Assembly: GCA_034429195.1 (NCBI GenBank)
Contig: DAOUGQ010000019.1
Span: 67,417 to 131,416 of the forward strand
Source: UBA4782 sp034429195
Lineage (GTDB): Bacteria > Chloroflexota > Anaerolineae > Anaerolineales > Anaerolineaceae
Reading direction: 5' to 3'
DNA length: 64,000 nt
Positions 35,707 through 44,894 of this stretch are shown here, in pieces. Both the position numbers and the translations under genes were made by a program. The stretch's first letter is position 1; each line of letters opens with the position of its first letter. Under the pieces are notes generated by a model. The model was not told the origin of the DNA, searched no databases, and saw only the letters and a list, made by a program, of their open reading frames with translations.

Positions 35707-37020
35707 TTACGCCATCACAAAACCGCAGGCTCCTGCCTGATCCGTGCCAGTGCCGTTGTTCCCAAAGAAAGTTGTCGTTACGCTATTTCCGCCTATTTCG
35801 AGCAATTGAATATAGTGATACCCAGCCTGCCCAGGCAATCCGCAGTATACCGCCGTGATTCCATCCCCGGATGTTGAGCTGCCCGCATTTTTAATCACCA
35901 TTGGGTCATCTTCACTGGTGCTGTCCACGCCTAATCCGATACTGAAAAATGCACTGGAGCTTACCCGACCAAATGCACAAAAAGTGACCTGCAGGCTGTC
36001 TTCCAGCAAACCCAGCACTACTTCCAACCGGTTAGCGATGTTGTTATTGAAAGGGCGTGGAGTGCGTGAGGTATATGTCCATGAAGTGGTAGATTCGATC
36101 ACTCGCAGTTTGCGTACACAACGGTTGGATGCATTCCACACAAATCGCTTGAGCTGGCTGTCTTCGCTTTGCCCACTGGCACTTGTGCGAATAGTACCCA
36201 GATAGCGACACTCCGGCGCACCAGATTTGACAGCTACACCGTCCTGCCATGACAATGCTATCGCACGGGTGATATCAGCCGTCCAGGCTTCAGCTTGCAT
36301 AGTCAGAATGCCGTTCTGGTCAGATAGGAAAATATCATAGTTCTTGCCCCCTGCCATACCTGCCAGATTAAGTTCAAGTTCTGCAAACGTGCGCAAGCGC
36401 CACCCCAATGGGCTGTATAGTGCGATTTGATTACCACGGAAAGGTGTGAAATACAGGGTACCTGCAGCGCTCACATCATTCACGGTTACAGGATTTCCAC
36501 TGACAAGGGTCAATCTTCCCTGGCATAGTTGTGGTTCGGTATAAGAGAGAAGGCTGCGAAGTGTATCACCAGTTTCTGTGTGAATGCTGTTCTGGTCAAT
36601 TGCAGTACCATTCCAGTAGAATGAGCCAATGCGGCGCATGGTGGTGCTTTCACCCGGGCTGGTGTTGATATCCAGGGTGAAGCTGGTCGACCCAACAGAT
36701 TTCACTGCAAAGACATACCAGATGGCAGACGGTCCCGAAGGCGCTGCCCCTCCAGGCAGATCAACATTGGCAGTAGCCTGCAGCATCATCCCACCCACGA
36801 TCAAGCTGACCGGTTCTGCCGCGCTAGCGGGCACGCGCAAACGGTTAACTGCCAGATATTCCAGTCTCAGGCCCTGTTCAAAACGTTGTAATAGCGTACC
36901 CAACGCAACACTATCACTGGCACTCTGGCCAAGATAGATTGCATCAGAGCGAAGAAGATTGTAATGGCTGCTGGCAGTTGGCTGCCCAGCAGAAACCGTC
37001 GAAGAAGATGGATATGTCAT
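35707..37020 (-). CDS. Phage structural protein, tail-fibre-like
   Basis: A 437-residue Ser/Thr/Gly-rich protein, mostly beta by pattern. Its N-terminus (SAGQPTASSHYNLLRSDAIYLGQ) is of the kind found in phage baseplate or fibre proteins, followed by repeated beta stretches and a C-terminal Gly-rich region (FFGNNGTGTDQAGACGFVMA). Assignment rests on this composition and its place after the adaptor genes. It could be a receptor-binding protein. No signal peptide is present. Confidence 0.6.
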   Translation of the reverse strand: MTYPSSSTVSAGQPTASSHYNLLRSDAIYLGQSASDSVALGTLLQRFEQGLRLEYLAVNRLRVPASAAEPVSLIVGGMMLQATANVDLPGGAAPSGPSAIWYVFAVKSVGSTSFTLDINTSPGESTTMRRIGSFYWNGTAIDQNSIHTETGDTLRSLLSYTEPQLCQGRLTLVSGNPVTVNDVSAAGTLYFTPFRGNQIALYSPLGWRLRTFAELELNLAGMAGGKNYDIFLSDQNGILTMQAEAWTADITRAIALSWQDGVAVKSGAPECRYLGTIRTSASGQSEDSQLKRFVWNASNRCVRKLRVIESTTSWTYTSRTPRPFNNNIANRLEVVLGLLEDSLQVTFCAFGRVSSSAFFSIGLGVDSTSEDDPMVIKNAGSSTSGDGITAVYCGLPGQAGYHYIQLLEIGGNSVTTTFFGNNGTGTDQAGACGFVMA

Positions 37021-37041
37021 GGTTTTCCTTTCGTTTGCGTC

Positions 37042-37521
37042 TTAGCGCCAGTACGAAGTTTCCCAGGTCAGGGTACCATCCCAAACAGAAAGCGTGAGCA
37101 CGGCAGGATTAACGGGTGGATAATACACCCCTGCATTGGTCAGGCAGGCTTTGATCACAGACTGACCGGGAGTATGGTATTCATGCGCAGTGAAACCAAC
37201 TGCTCCCAGGTCAACAAAGGTACCTATGGCAGTTTCAAGAGTGATACCTTCTGTTTCCTGCAGGTATTCCATCAGCAGAGCATATTGTTGAGCACGGTTG
37301 GAACTGGTAAATCCTCCTCCGGGAGTCAAAAGAGAATCTGCCAGCAGTACATCGAAATAAATCCAGATGGTAACGCCATGCCCACTTACAAACCGACGGG
37401 TGATCATGATCCCTTCCGGTCGCAATTTTGATGCGCTATCTAATACCAAACCACAGGGTGCACCACCATTTACATGCGGATGGGTGAGAACAATGTGGCA
37501 ATCCTGTCCGATGGTTGGCAT
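37042..37521 (-). CDS. Phage-block protein, 159 residues, unknown
   Basis: A soluble alpha/beta protein between the adaptor-like gene and the fibre-like gene. By position it could be a head-tail joining or tail-terminator protein, but no motif supports that. It starts three bases after the TGA that ends the open frame following the adaptor gene. Confidence 0.6.
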   Translation of the reverse strand: MPTIGQDCHIVLTHPHVNGGAPCGLVLDSASKLRPEGIMITRRFVSGHGVTIWIYFDVLLADSLLTPGGGFTSSNRAQQYALLMEYLQETEGITLETAIGTFVDLGAVGFTAHEYHTPGQSVIKACLTNAGVYYPPVNPAVLTLSVWDGTLTWETSYWR

Positions 37522-37524
37522 AAC

Positions 37525-37635
37525 TCATTCCTCACCCGTAAGTGCTTCTACTTCCCAACCCTTCTTACCCCACTCTGGGCTGATGGATTGGCTATAACGC
37601 AGGGCATCAAGCTGTTGTTGGCTTTGTTGCAGCAT
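37525..37635 (-). CDS. Short reading frame in line with the adaptor gene beyond its amber stop
   Basis: From ATG 37635 the frame gives 36 residues (LQQSQQQLDALRYSQS, ending VEALTGEE). The same frame is open back to the TAG (37662-37660) that ends the adaptor gene, giving 44 in-frame codons after that stop. The sequence continues the helical style of the adaptor C-terminus. It is either a tiny separate gene with a poor ribosome site, or the lost end of the adaptor protein. Confidence 0.4.
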   Translation of the reverse strand: MLQQSQQQLDALRYSQSISPEWGKKGWEVEALTGEE

Positions 37636-37659
37636 CTTTTCTGCAGAGTTTTGGATACG

Positions 37660-38166
37660 CTAAGCTTCGTTACTTTTTTGTCCGTAGGCTTCTCGCAATA
37701 ATTCCGCCCTTATTTGCATGGCACAGGCTGCAGCAAGTCGGTTAAAAAGGCTGTAATGAACAGATGGAATGGTTGAAAGAGTCGCACCTCCCAACCCCGC
37801 AAGATTATGACTGGCAGTGTAGATCACACGCAAGGTGCCAGTTACCGGTAGAGGAAAACGCACAAAAGGTAGACCATTCACCCAGCTCCAGGTGAATGCA
37901 ATGGAAGATACATGTAATCCATATGACCCATTTGTCTGGATTCCTACATTAATGACCGATATAAGATTTTGTGCCTCATCAAGCATAACTTCATCTGTTT
38001 CCATGATGATCGTTTCTGTCAGGATCTTTAATTGAGGCAATGCATTACTGTACAGCCGCAAAGCCTGCAGCCCCGCCTGCGACAGCAGGTTTGCACTGTA
38101 CCTGCTTCCGGAGGAGTCTCCAACCAGTTCCAGGATCTGAACAAGAAGAGATTCCCAATCGCTCAT
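37660..38166 (-). CDS. Phage head-tail adaptor-like protein
   Basis: A 168-residue soluble protein with an N-terminal helical region (ANLLSQAGLQALRLYSNALPQLKILTETI), a central beta section and C-terminal helices (HYSLFNRLAAACAMQIRAELLREAYG). This pattern and position fit phage adaptor or connector proteins. It overlaps the gene upstream by four bases. It ends in TAG with an in-frame continuation (see 37525-37635). Confidence 0.6.
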   Translation of the reverse strand: MSDWESLLVQILELVGDSSGSRYSANLLSQAGLQALRLYSNALPQLKILTETIIMETDEVMLDEAQNLISVINVGIQTNGSYGLHVSSIAFTWSWVNGLPFVRFPLPVTGTLRVIYTASHNLAGLGGATLSTIPSVHYSLFNRLAAACAMQIRAELLREAYGQKSNEA

Positions 38167-38420
38167 GATGCCACCCTCAGGCTGGTTTTACTGCGGGACC
38201 GTGGTTTTGGGTCCTCTATCAATTTACGCTTTGCTTTTTCCAATGGAAGGGGAAAAATCAGTTTATGCCCTACGCAATCAATCAGTATCAAGTGATCTGA
38301 ATATTCACTCACCACGATCGGCACCCCTGGCTCTCCATCAGGATGAGCTATCAGCAACTCCTGCCAGGTTTCATAATCAGGGTGTGCTACCATGCTCTTT
38401 GGATTCACAATGATTGCCAT
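38163..38420 (-). CDS. Phage-block protein, 85 residues, unknown
   Basis: A small soluble protein ending in a basic tail (EDPKPRSRSKTSLRVAS). It overlaps both neighbours by a few bases, which shows tight translational coupling in the block. The family is not recognised. Confidence 0.6.
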   Translation of the reverse strand: MAIIVNPKSMVAHPDYETWQELLIAHPDGEPGVPIVVSEYSDHLILIDCVGHKLIFPLPLEKAKRKLIEDPKPRSRSKTSLRVAS

Positions 38421-39211
38421 GAGGTATTTCCTTTCTCCACCTGCGGTTCAGGTCCGGTATAGCCTATGCTTTTTAAGAAAGTGGTTACAGATTCTGCCCA
38501 ACTCGTCCCTGCCGGATTGCTGGAATATGTTAGCAAGCGGCGGGCATATATCATCCCATTTTCTTCTGCACACAAATAACGGGCATAAGGAGCCTGCAGG
38601 CGCATCCACAACCTGTTTTCTTTATGTATCTCCTCAAGTACCGAAAATTCGCATCCCTTTCCGACCACAGAAACGATGCGCGAGGTGATATCTGGCTGTG
38701 TACGGATATTCAAATGCTGTGCCACTACCTGCACCTGGTAGATGGGTATTGCAGATGGGTTATAATCGTGTCCTCGTAACAAGGGCAGGGGGTTTGCAGC
38801 GCCATTGAAACCCGGCACTCCGCCTGCAGCAGGGCGGATCTCGAAATGCAGATGAGGACCGGTGGTGTTGCCAGCGTAGGGGTCATCCACTGCCCCTCCA
38901 GACCAACCAATGACATCCTTTGCTTTCACTTTTTGTCCAATTTCAACATTCAAACGCGAAAGGTGTGCATAAATGGTCAATGCTTCTTCGTGCTGAATGC
39001 GCACCTGTCTGCCATAGCTGCTGGTTCCATGAATTTCTGCCATGGTTACCACGCCATCACCAGCTGCATATACTGCTTCCCCCACTGTCAAAGCGATATC
39101 CAACCCATTATGACCGGCTAACCCATACTGCCGGTATACACCCGGGTTCTCACCAAATTGTTGCGAAATGGGGAATTCATCACTACATGGGTAAAAATAA
39201 TACGTTTGCAT
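38405..39211 (-). CDS. M23 metallopeptidase with SH3-like domain (endolysin-like)
   Basis: A 268-residue peptidoglycan hydrolase candidate. The LytM/M23 domain (about 1-150) has the zinc motif GHNGLDIA and the HLHFEIRP motif. The second half begins with an SH3b-like segment (AQHLNIRTQPDITSRIVSVVGKGCEF) that may bind the wall. There is no signal peptide, so release would need the holin-like gene just upstream. It serves either host lysis or virion entry. Confidence 0.88.
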   Translation of the reverse strand: MQTYYFYPCSDEFPISQQFGENPGVYRQYGLAGHNGLDIALTVGEAVYAAGDGVVTMAEIHGTSSYGRQVRIQHEEALTIYAHLSRLNVEIGQKVKAKDVIGWSGGAVDDPYAGNTTGPHLHFEIRPAAGGVPGFNGAANPLPLLRGHDYNPSAIPIYQVQVVAQHLNIRTQPDITSRIVSVVGKGCEFSVLEEIHKENRLWMRLQAPYARYLCAEENGMIYARRLLTYSSNPAGTSWAESVTTFLKSIGYTGPEPQVEKGNTSWQSL

Positions 39212-39288
39212 AGGTACTCCTGATTTCCCTCCAGAGAACGGTTCAGGGCATGAACCTGCTCTCCAGAGGGAGGTTTTAAAATTCCTGT

Positions 39289-39492
39289 TTACTGCTGTTG
39301 CCGGCGAAGTCCATTGTCTTCGATGGCGACACCTAAAATGTAGGCTGCCAATACTGATAGCGTGCCGATCAATGCTTCATCGTCCAGCGGGAAGTCAGCG
39401 CAGGCAGTGCGGACAATAACCAGTACCAACCCGACCATGGCTGCCCAAAACTTGCGTGACCCAAATAATTGAATCCATTTATTCATATGCAT
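39289..39492 (-). CDS. Holin-like small membrane protein
   Basis: A 67-residue protein with two hydrophobic segments (about 12-28 and 40-58), a short polar turn and a charged C-terminal tail. It lies between the capsid gene and the M23 peptidase gene, the normal place for a holin. Met 3 is an alternative start. Confidence 0.7.
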   Translation of the reverse strand: MHMNKWIQLFGSRKFWAAMVGLVLVIVRTACADFPLDDEALIGTLSVLAAYILGVAIEDNGLRRQQQ

Positions 39493-39501
39493 CCTCCTTG
39501 G

Positions 39502-41448
39502 TTATCCCGCCACATTCGATTTATGAAGCGGGCGGAAATCATTGACCCAGACCGCCAGGAAGTGACGAACTTTCAAACGGTGCTCGTCATTGGTAAAAAC
39601 AGCAGGAGCGTACTCTCCACCAGCGATGAAAACCTCTGGTAGCAAACCAAATCGTTCACCGATGAAAATAGCTGGAGCCACACGTGGATCACAGGCTGCT
39701 GCCCAATTGGTGGTATCTGTCCATTCGGGCACGGTTATCACATCACCCGGTTGACCACGCTGCATGTTCTCGGAATAGATATGGGCAGAATTCTCCAGTG
39801 TAGGGTAGAGGATCTTCATAGCGGTGAGCTGCAATGCTCTTGGCACCAGTAGATAACGCGGGTTTATCGCCATGGATGGTCCTGTGCCGTAATAGGTGTC
39901 AGCATTCTTGATCAACAGCGGCTGGTTGTATACTGCGGTACTTACAGCATCCCATTCGGTAGCAGAAAGAGCTGTTGTGCGCAAGTTGGCGTGCCCGCCT
40001 GCGGTTGTCACTGCAGTTGTGTTAAAAAGTGCACCCGTATCCGCCATTGTAGGTCCTACTCCACTGTTGGCAGTAAAAATGGCGGCTACCAGGCTGGAGA
40101 TCTTTCTCAATCCAGCAGTAGCCAGCTCACGTGGGTAAGCCCGCAGTTTCTGCGTTTCGTCGCGATCAATCAATTCAAGCGTGAGAGGAATATACCCGCC
40201 GTATTTTGTGAAGGATGCAGTTTCAGGGCTGTCACCCACAACCAGTTCGGTGTAAGCTGCACCTTCGTTAACTACAGGCAGGCTGCCCACTGTTCCCACA
40301 AGGGTACCGGTAATCTGATTGAGAGTGCTAAAGTGTTCCACCGTGGCAATACGTTCCCACCAGTCATACCCTGCTCTGCCCAGCTCCTGCCAGTGATTGA
40401 TGATCACTTTGTTAAGCGCATTCTTTACTAATCCGGTGAAATCTGCAGTGGTTGCCAAACGGGCGCGCTGCGGGTAATACCCACCGTGAAGATCATCATC
40501 ACCAGTCAGCATCAGGTAAAGTTCACGTATACCACTCAATCGTGCTGGTCTCACCCGTTGCAGATGGGCTTCACGAGGAGCACCAAACAGATCATCCACG
40601 GCTGCCTGTAGTTGATCTTCACTTGAAAACATCGCTTGCACATCACCTGGACCCTGCACCACCTGCTTTCCTGTCAGTTCGCTGATCAAGCTACGGGCAT
40701 CTTCCACTGCCTGTTGTAGTTCTGCTGGTTGAAAAGTTCGCCCCGCGAACTGCCGCCGTACACGATCTTTCATTACTGCGGGTAGCCGGGCCGCGGAAAG
40801 GGTGTTTTCCAGCAGCAAACCACAAACTGTCTGTGTTGCATTTAGCAGGTTCACCTGATCAGGTGATTCTTGCTGCAGCATTGTTTCCATTTCTACTTCT
40901 TTGGTGTTAGCTTTTTCTGAGGTTTCTGTTTCCATCCCTGCTCCTTCTTTTTGTTTAGTTTTGATCACACGAACAAATCTCCCACCTCGGGCGGGTTCCA
41001 TCACGAGATCAACGGAGAGCACTTTTAGGATCTGTTCCACTACTCTGCCATGTGGACGAAAAAGAACATCGGCGGAAAAACCAATGCCAGGCAGTGGGCG
41101 TTTCTCCTGCAGCATTTCTTCCCCCACCTGTAGCAACAGGTCAGCAGATGGCCCACCAGGGTATAGAAGCAGCCTTATACCATTGTTGATTTCATCCCAT
41201 TGTGGTGAATGGCACACGCCTGCCAGATCTCTCACCGAACGGGCAGCCCGGGCATGATCTACATAACATTCCACCCCGTCCCAAAGAGGCAATGATGCCT
41301 GCAGGCATGTTTTGGAGAATTCCCAACCATTGCCGGTACCTGCTGTGATCGCCAGAATTTCAAAGGCGTCATCCTTTTGCTGTTGCAATTTCAGGCGAAG
41401 CCTGGTATAGCCTTCGATTAGATGGATATTCTCGTTTTTTATTTGCAT
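39502..41448 (-). CDS. Fused prohead protease and major capsid protein
   Basis: A 648-residue protein. Residues about 1-170 resemble a prohead maturation protease: the candidate His lies in ECYVDHARA, the candidate Ser in GIGFSAD, and KVLSVDLVMEPARGG is a family signature. A Glu/Gln-rich linker (about 172-200) and a scaffold-like helical part follow. The rest (about 290-648) is the HK97-type capsid-like region with VNEGAAYTELVVGD and the C-terminal AAACDPRVAPAIFIGERFGLLPEVF. Fusion of protease to capsid is known in some phages. Confidence 0.75.
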   Translation of the reverse strand: MQIKNENIHLIEGYTRLRLKLQQQKDDAFEILAITAGTGNGWEFSKTCLQASLPLWDGVECYVDHARAARSVRDLAGVCHSPQWDEINNGIRLLLYPGGPSADLLLQVGEEMLQEKRPLPGIGFSADVLFRPHGRVVEQILKVLSVDLVMEPARGGRFVRVIKTKQKEGAGMETETSEKANTKEVEMETMLQQESPDQVNLLNATQTVCGLLLENTLSAARLPAVMKDRVRRQFAGRTFQPAELQQAVEDARSLISELTGKQVVQGPGDVQAMFSSEDQLQAAVDDLFGAPREAHLQRVRPARLSGIRELYLMLTGDDDLHGGYYPQRARLATTADFTGLVKNALNKVIINHWQELGRAGYDWWERIATVEHFSTLNQITGTLVGTVGSLPVVNEGAAYTELVVGDSPETASFTKYGGYIPLTLELIDRDETQKLRAYPRELATAGLRKISSLVAAIFTANSGVGPTMADTGALFNTTAVTTAGGHANLRTTALSATEWDAVSTAVYNQPLLIKNADTYYGTGPSMAINPRYLLVPRALQLTAMKILYPTLENSAHIYSENMQRGQPGDVITVPEWTDTTNWAAACDPRVAPAIFIGERFGLLPEVFIAGGEYAPAVFTNDEHRLKVRHFLAVWVNDFRPLHKSNVAG

Positions 41449-41476
41449 GGTTTTCCTTTTTCTCCTTTACATCCCT

Positions 41477-41550
41477 TGTCATTACGAAGCCCGCTTTTAC
41501 AGTGAAACAATCTCTTCTCATGAGACTGCTTCGCTACCCTCGCAGAGACG
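41477..41550. repeat. Dispersed palindromic repeat, copy C, inside the phage block
   Basis: Same order as copy A at 35140: GTCATTACGA, CCCGCTTTT, AACAATCT, GAGACTGCTTCG, CTCGCAGAGACGAACTG. It fills the gap between the capsid-fusion and portal genes, the only sizeable gap in that part of the block. Confidence 0.65.
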
Positions 41551-41559
41551 AACTGCTCT

Positions 41560-42891
41560 TCATTGTGTGACCTGCTCCCCGGCAAAGCGATACGCGAGAC
41601 GCAACATCTCTGCATCATCGATCAACTGCCGATTACGTAACTCCACCAGCAAGGGCAGCACATTTGCTGCTGCCCGGCTGAGCGATATATTATCTCGCAC
41701 AGAAATATCTGCCCCTTGCAGATGAAACGATACCTGTGGGTCAAGAGATGAGGTAAAAAGTGCTTTACGCCTAAGTACCACCCGCAAAATATCTTCCAGC
41801 AACCATAAGAAATATCGCTGTCGCTGTTCATAGAAACGATACGTTGGTCCACCCGCTGCTTCTGCTGTGGTGCGGGTGGCGCTTTCTGGTTCAGCCAAAA
41901 AATGCAATGGCACTCCAGCTCCCGATGCGATCATCTTTTTAAGGGCCAATCCATCTTCACCTGCATCCTGACTTTCAAGCTGCGGGTTGAGAACTGACCA
42001 TTCTTCGCTCTGGTCTGTCACCAGAATGGCACCCGGTGAGGGAGGGTTGGTATTGAGATGCTGCTGGCGGGCATAGCGGTCTGCTTCAGATGCAAAACGT
42101 GATTTGATCACATACAAAAATGCATTTCGAAATCGGTTAAGCCGTGCCCTATCTTCCAGCCAGTTGGCATATCGGCTCAACCAACGCAACAGCGGCGCCA
42201 GGTCAGATTCTCCCCACTGTGCTCCTACGGGGCGATTGATACTGTAATGCAGCATCACCGGCTGGGAAGGTTCATCGTTCAGTGCATCAAATGCTGCAAT
42301 GGGTGTTGGGTTCATATTTTCTGCTGTGGCCTTTAATGTAAAAGCCAACGGCTGTTCCAGATCGTTCACTTGGGCTGTAATACTCTCAATCGATGTTGTA
42401 GGATACGCCCGGATATACGAATTTCCTCCTTCGTCCGTGGTGAGCAACAGAAAGAGGTTCCCTGTACGGGTCAATTCATCACAAAACTCGAAAATGCGTA
42501 CATCCATACGGTTGAGGGGATGCTTCCAAAACGCTTGCATCACCTGCGTTGCCTGTGTGTCCCTGCAGTGAATAGCGATCCCATTTCCTACCACGTACTG
42601 CGTGGTAAGACTGACGATCCGCCTTGCAAGCGGGTTCACCCGCCAGGCTTCCAGAGATTGTTCTAGCATGGTCTGGCGATCATAGGGCAGGCGATCCCGC
42701 TCAGATTGCTGCCAGGGGAATGCCATCGTATGCATGGTTGTATCGGTTTCAATCTGGCTGGTAAGGCATTGTTGTGAATTTTTTCCTCGCACTTCGGATT
42801 GCTGAAGGAATGTTCCCAACCATACCAGCAGATTATTGGATTTGCTCATTTTGGTAGTGTTTCGTTCCATACTCATTCCTCTCTGCATCAA
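41560..42891 (-). CDS. Phage portal protein
   Basis: A 443-residue protein with features of phage portals: QSLEAWRVNPLARRIVSLTTQYVVGNG near the N-terminus, a central ESDLAPLLRWLSRYANWLEDRARLNRFRN helix, GSGAGVPLHFLAEPESATRTTAEAA and a C-terminal QRQRYFLWLLEDILRVVLRRK helix. It would form the ring through which DNA is packaged. Several Met codons are possible starts; it lies eight bases after the terminase stop. Confidence 0.85.
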   Translation of the reverse strand: MMQRGMSMERNTTKMSKSNNLLVWLGTFLQQSEVRGKNSQQCLTSQIETDTTMHTMAFPWQQSERDRLPYDRQTMLEQSLEAWRVNPLARRIVSLTTQYVVGNGIAIHCRDTQATQVMQAFWKHPLNRMDVRIFEFCDELTRTGNLFLLLTTDEGGNSYIRAYPTTSIESITAQVNDLEQPLAFTLKATAENMNPTPIAAFDALNDEPSQPVMLHYSINRPVGAQWGESDLAPLLRWLSRYANWLEDRARLNRFRNAFLYVIKSRFASEADRYARQQHLNTNPPSPGAILVTDQSEEWSVLNPQLESQDAGEDGLALKKMIASGAGVPLHFLAEPESATRTTAEAAGGPTYRFYEQRQRYFLWLLEDILRVVLRRKALFTSSLDPQVSFHLQGADISVRDNISLSRAAANVLPLLVELRNRQLIDDAEMLRLAYRFAGEQVTQ

Positions 42892-42898
42892 TGTTTTG

Positions 42899-44488
42899 CT
42901 AAAACCCTCTATCCAGTTCTTTCAACGGATCAACCGCGGGGATGACCACTGCTGGGGCGGTGAGTGACCAATCAAGTTTTTCAAGCACACCCACCAGTGC
43001 AGCAGAGAAAACCAGGTCATCATGCAAATACCCGCCTGTCAGCGGGTCTCGTGCTCCTTCCGGTACTGACCAGTGCATGCGTTTTTCTGGTCCTACAGGG
43101 ATGTCATATTGCACCCTGCCAAGCTGTCGCAGGAACAGGTTGTGCAGTTCAAGCAGACGGTTAAATTCAGGTTTTGTGCTTTCCGGCAATGCATACTCCA
43201 GAAAACGACAGGTATCCACCAGGTTGAGAAATGTCCAGCCCAGCTCTGATTTTGTGGAAGTATTGAAAATAAAAGATGTCACCCGTTCAGGGAATGCTCG
43301 CTGTAACATAGAAGCCAGACCTGACCCTACACCGGTAGCATCAACTACCAGATGCATAGCGTGGAACCGTTCTGCGAGAGATGTGATGCGGGTAAATTGG
43401 TCAGTATGCTTTAACCCAGTATATTGCTCGCGCCACACAACACGATAAATGGGCTGTAGTAGGGATGGATCGTGAGCCATCCCTGCAAACGATATCCCAT
43501 CCGGTTCATGTGACATCCTTACCTCCACCACTGTTATGGCGGTGCTATCACGGCGATCCTGTTCATTAGAGGACTGTTCTCCCAATCCGGGAGGAGTTTC
43601 TGCCTCACCTGCCACATCTACCAGCAACGCATACAATCTGCCCGGTTCTGCCTTAAAAACAGGTGGATGGGTTCCTATCACCCTGCCCAGACGTTCGGGT
43701 GGAAAGAGCGCACCATCCGCTTCGATCTCTTCAGAGAAGAACTGGGTGCGCACCATGGGGTGAAAGCGACCCAACTTTTCAACCTGCCCATGCACAAAAG
43801 CTCCATATGCTGGCACTTCAGCAGAGACCACATCAGCATTCACCCTGAACACACGCCGAATATGATCTTTTTCCTCCGCCTCTTGTGCAGCGCGCAATTC
43901 ACGTCCAAGCAGAGTGTCACGTGTCCAGGCAGTGCCCCAGAATACGCGCGTAGCATTGGTGGAAGCTGCCATAGGGGCGATCTCCCGGTCATACTTTTGT
44001 ACCTGCACATCCTGGGCTTCATCCACTTCAAGCAAGGTATTGGCAGTCGCCCCAACGATGTTGGCTTCAGGTGCACCACTCAAAAAGGTAATGCGGGCAT
44101 CGCCGACCCGATAGATATAACCTGATTCCTTTTGCCACAATGTACGGGTGAAAAGATTGCGTGTTAGCACACTTTCCAATCTGCGCATGGCATTCAGGCT
44201 TTGAGGCTTCCAGGTCGGTGAAACCTTCACGAGATCACTCGCAGGAATTGCCTGTGAAAGCATCATAAGTAAATAAACCTCCAACTGCGCCTGCAGTTCA
44301 TTCTTGCCAGATTGACGTGGGAACATGACCACAAAAGAAAGCCCACGTTGACGGAATACTGAATCGGCTACGGCTTTTATCACTGGCACTTGATAAGCAC
44401 GTAGTGTGATGCCAGAAGCTACTCGAACAAAGAGAATCGGATCATGTAATACTTTTTTGAAGGTCGTCAGCATGGATCTGGTTTGCAT
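42899..44488 (-). CDS. Phage terminase large subunit
   Basis: A 529-residue packaging ATPase/nuclease. Walker A is PRQSGKN (57-63), Walker B LLEVDEAQD, and the C-terminal RNaseH-like nuclease has its acidic residues in LLVDVAGE, VVDATGVG and HDDLVFSAAL. All key residues look intact. It would translocate DNA into the capsid. Confidence 0.93.
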   Translation of the reverse strand: MQTRSMLTTFKKVLHDPILFVRVASGITLRAYQVPVIKAVADSVFRQRGLSFVVMFPRQSGKNELQAQLEVYLLMMLSQAIPASDLVKVSPTWKPQSLNAMRRLESVLTRNLFTRTLWQKESGYIYRVGDARITFLSGAPEANIVGATANTLLEVDEAQDVQVQKYDREIAPMAASTNATRVFWGTAWTRDTLLGRELRAAQEAEEKDHIRRVFRVNADVVSAEVPAYGAFVHGQVEKLGRFHPMVRTQFFSEEIEADGALFPPERLGRVIGTHPPVFKAEPGRLYALLVDVAGEAETPPGLGEQSSNEQDRRDSTAITVVEVRMSHEPDGISFAGMAHDPSLLQPIYRVVWREQYTGLKHTDQFTRITSLAERFHAMHLVVDATGVGSGLASMLQRAFPERVTSFIFNTSTKSELGWTFLNLVDTCRFLEYALPESTKPEFNRLLELHNLFLRQLGRVQYDIPVGPEKRMHWSVPEGARDPLTGGYLHDDLVFSAALVGVLEKLDWSLTAPAVVIPAVDPLKELDRGF

Positions 44489-44615
44489 CCTTCTGGCAGC
44501 TATGACCCGGGAGCAGGAAATAGAGGCTTAGAGGTTGAGTGCCCTTTTCCCTGTTCACCGGTCCGTGTTCTCCAGCTCTATTTCCCACACCTGGGTCGTC
44601 TGCCATATACTTTGT

Positions 44616-44894
44616 TCACAATCCAAAAAAGGATTTGATCAGTGCAGCCAGCGAAAGGATGGAGGAGCTGCCCGAAAGAAGGGAGGAGTACACCTTCAGT
44701 TGAGTTACCCCATCTGTAACAGCTCGTAATCGCAGCTCATGGTCTACTGATTGTCGTTCCAGATCGCTCAATTGCTTTTCCATCAGGCTGGAAATATGTG
44801 CCAGTTGGGTTTCGAGGGTAGCCAGGTCCGCCTTCAACAGATCAATTGCATGATTCAATTGCTCTGCCAGCAGAGCAACAGCATTTTCATCCAT
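44616..44894 (-). CDS. Coiled-coil protein with C-terminal hydrophobic tail
   Basis: A 92-residue protein: residues 5-70 are a long amphipathic heptad helix (EQLNHAIDLLKADLATLETQLAHISSL), and the last 20 (SSILSLAALIKSFFGL) could insert in a membrane. It overlaps the preceding TerS-like gene. Similar small proteins near terminases are sometimes spanin- or holin-like; the role is unknown. Confidence 0.65.
   Translation of the reverse strand: MDENAVALLAEQLNHAIDLLKADLATLETQLAHISSLMEKQLSDLERQSVDHELRLRAVTDGVTQLKVYSSLLSGSSSILSLAALIKSFFGL

Noticed and set aside
9737..37662. Genome-wide recoding of TAG as a sense codon
   Set aside because: Two or three genes have in-frame TAG followed by coding-like sequence, but rpoD and the alcohol dehydrogenase end normally in TAG right before terminators, so TAG works as a stop.
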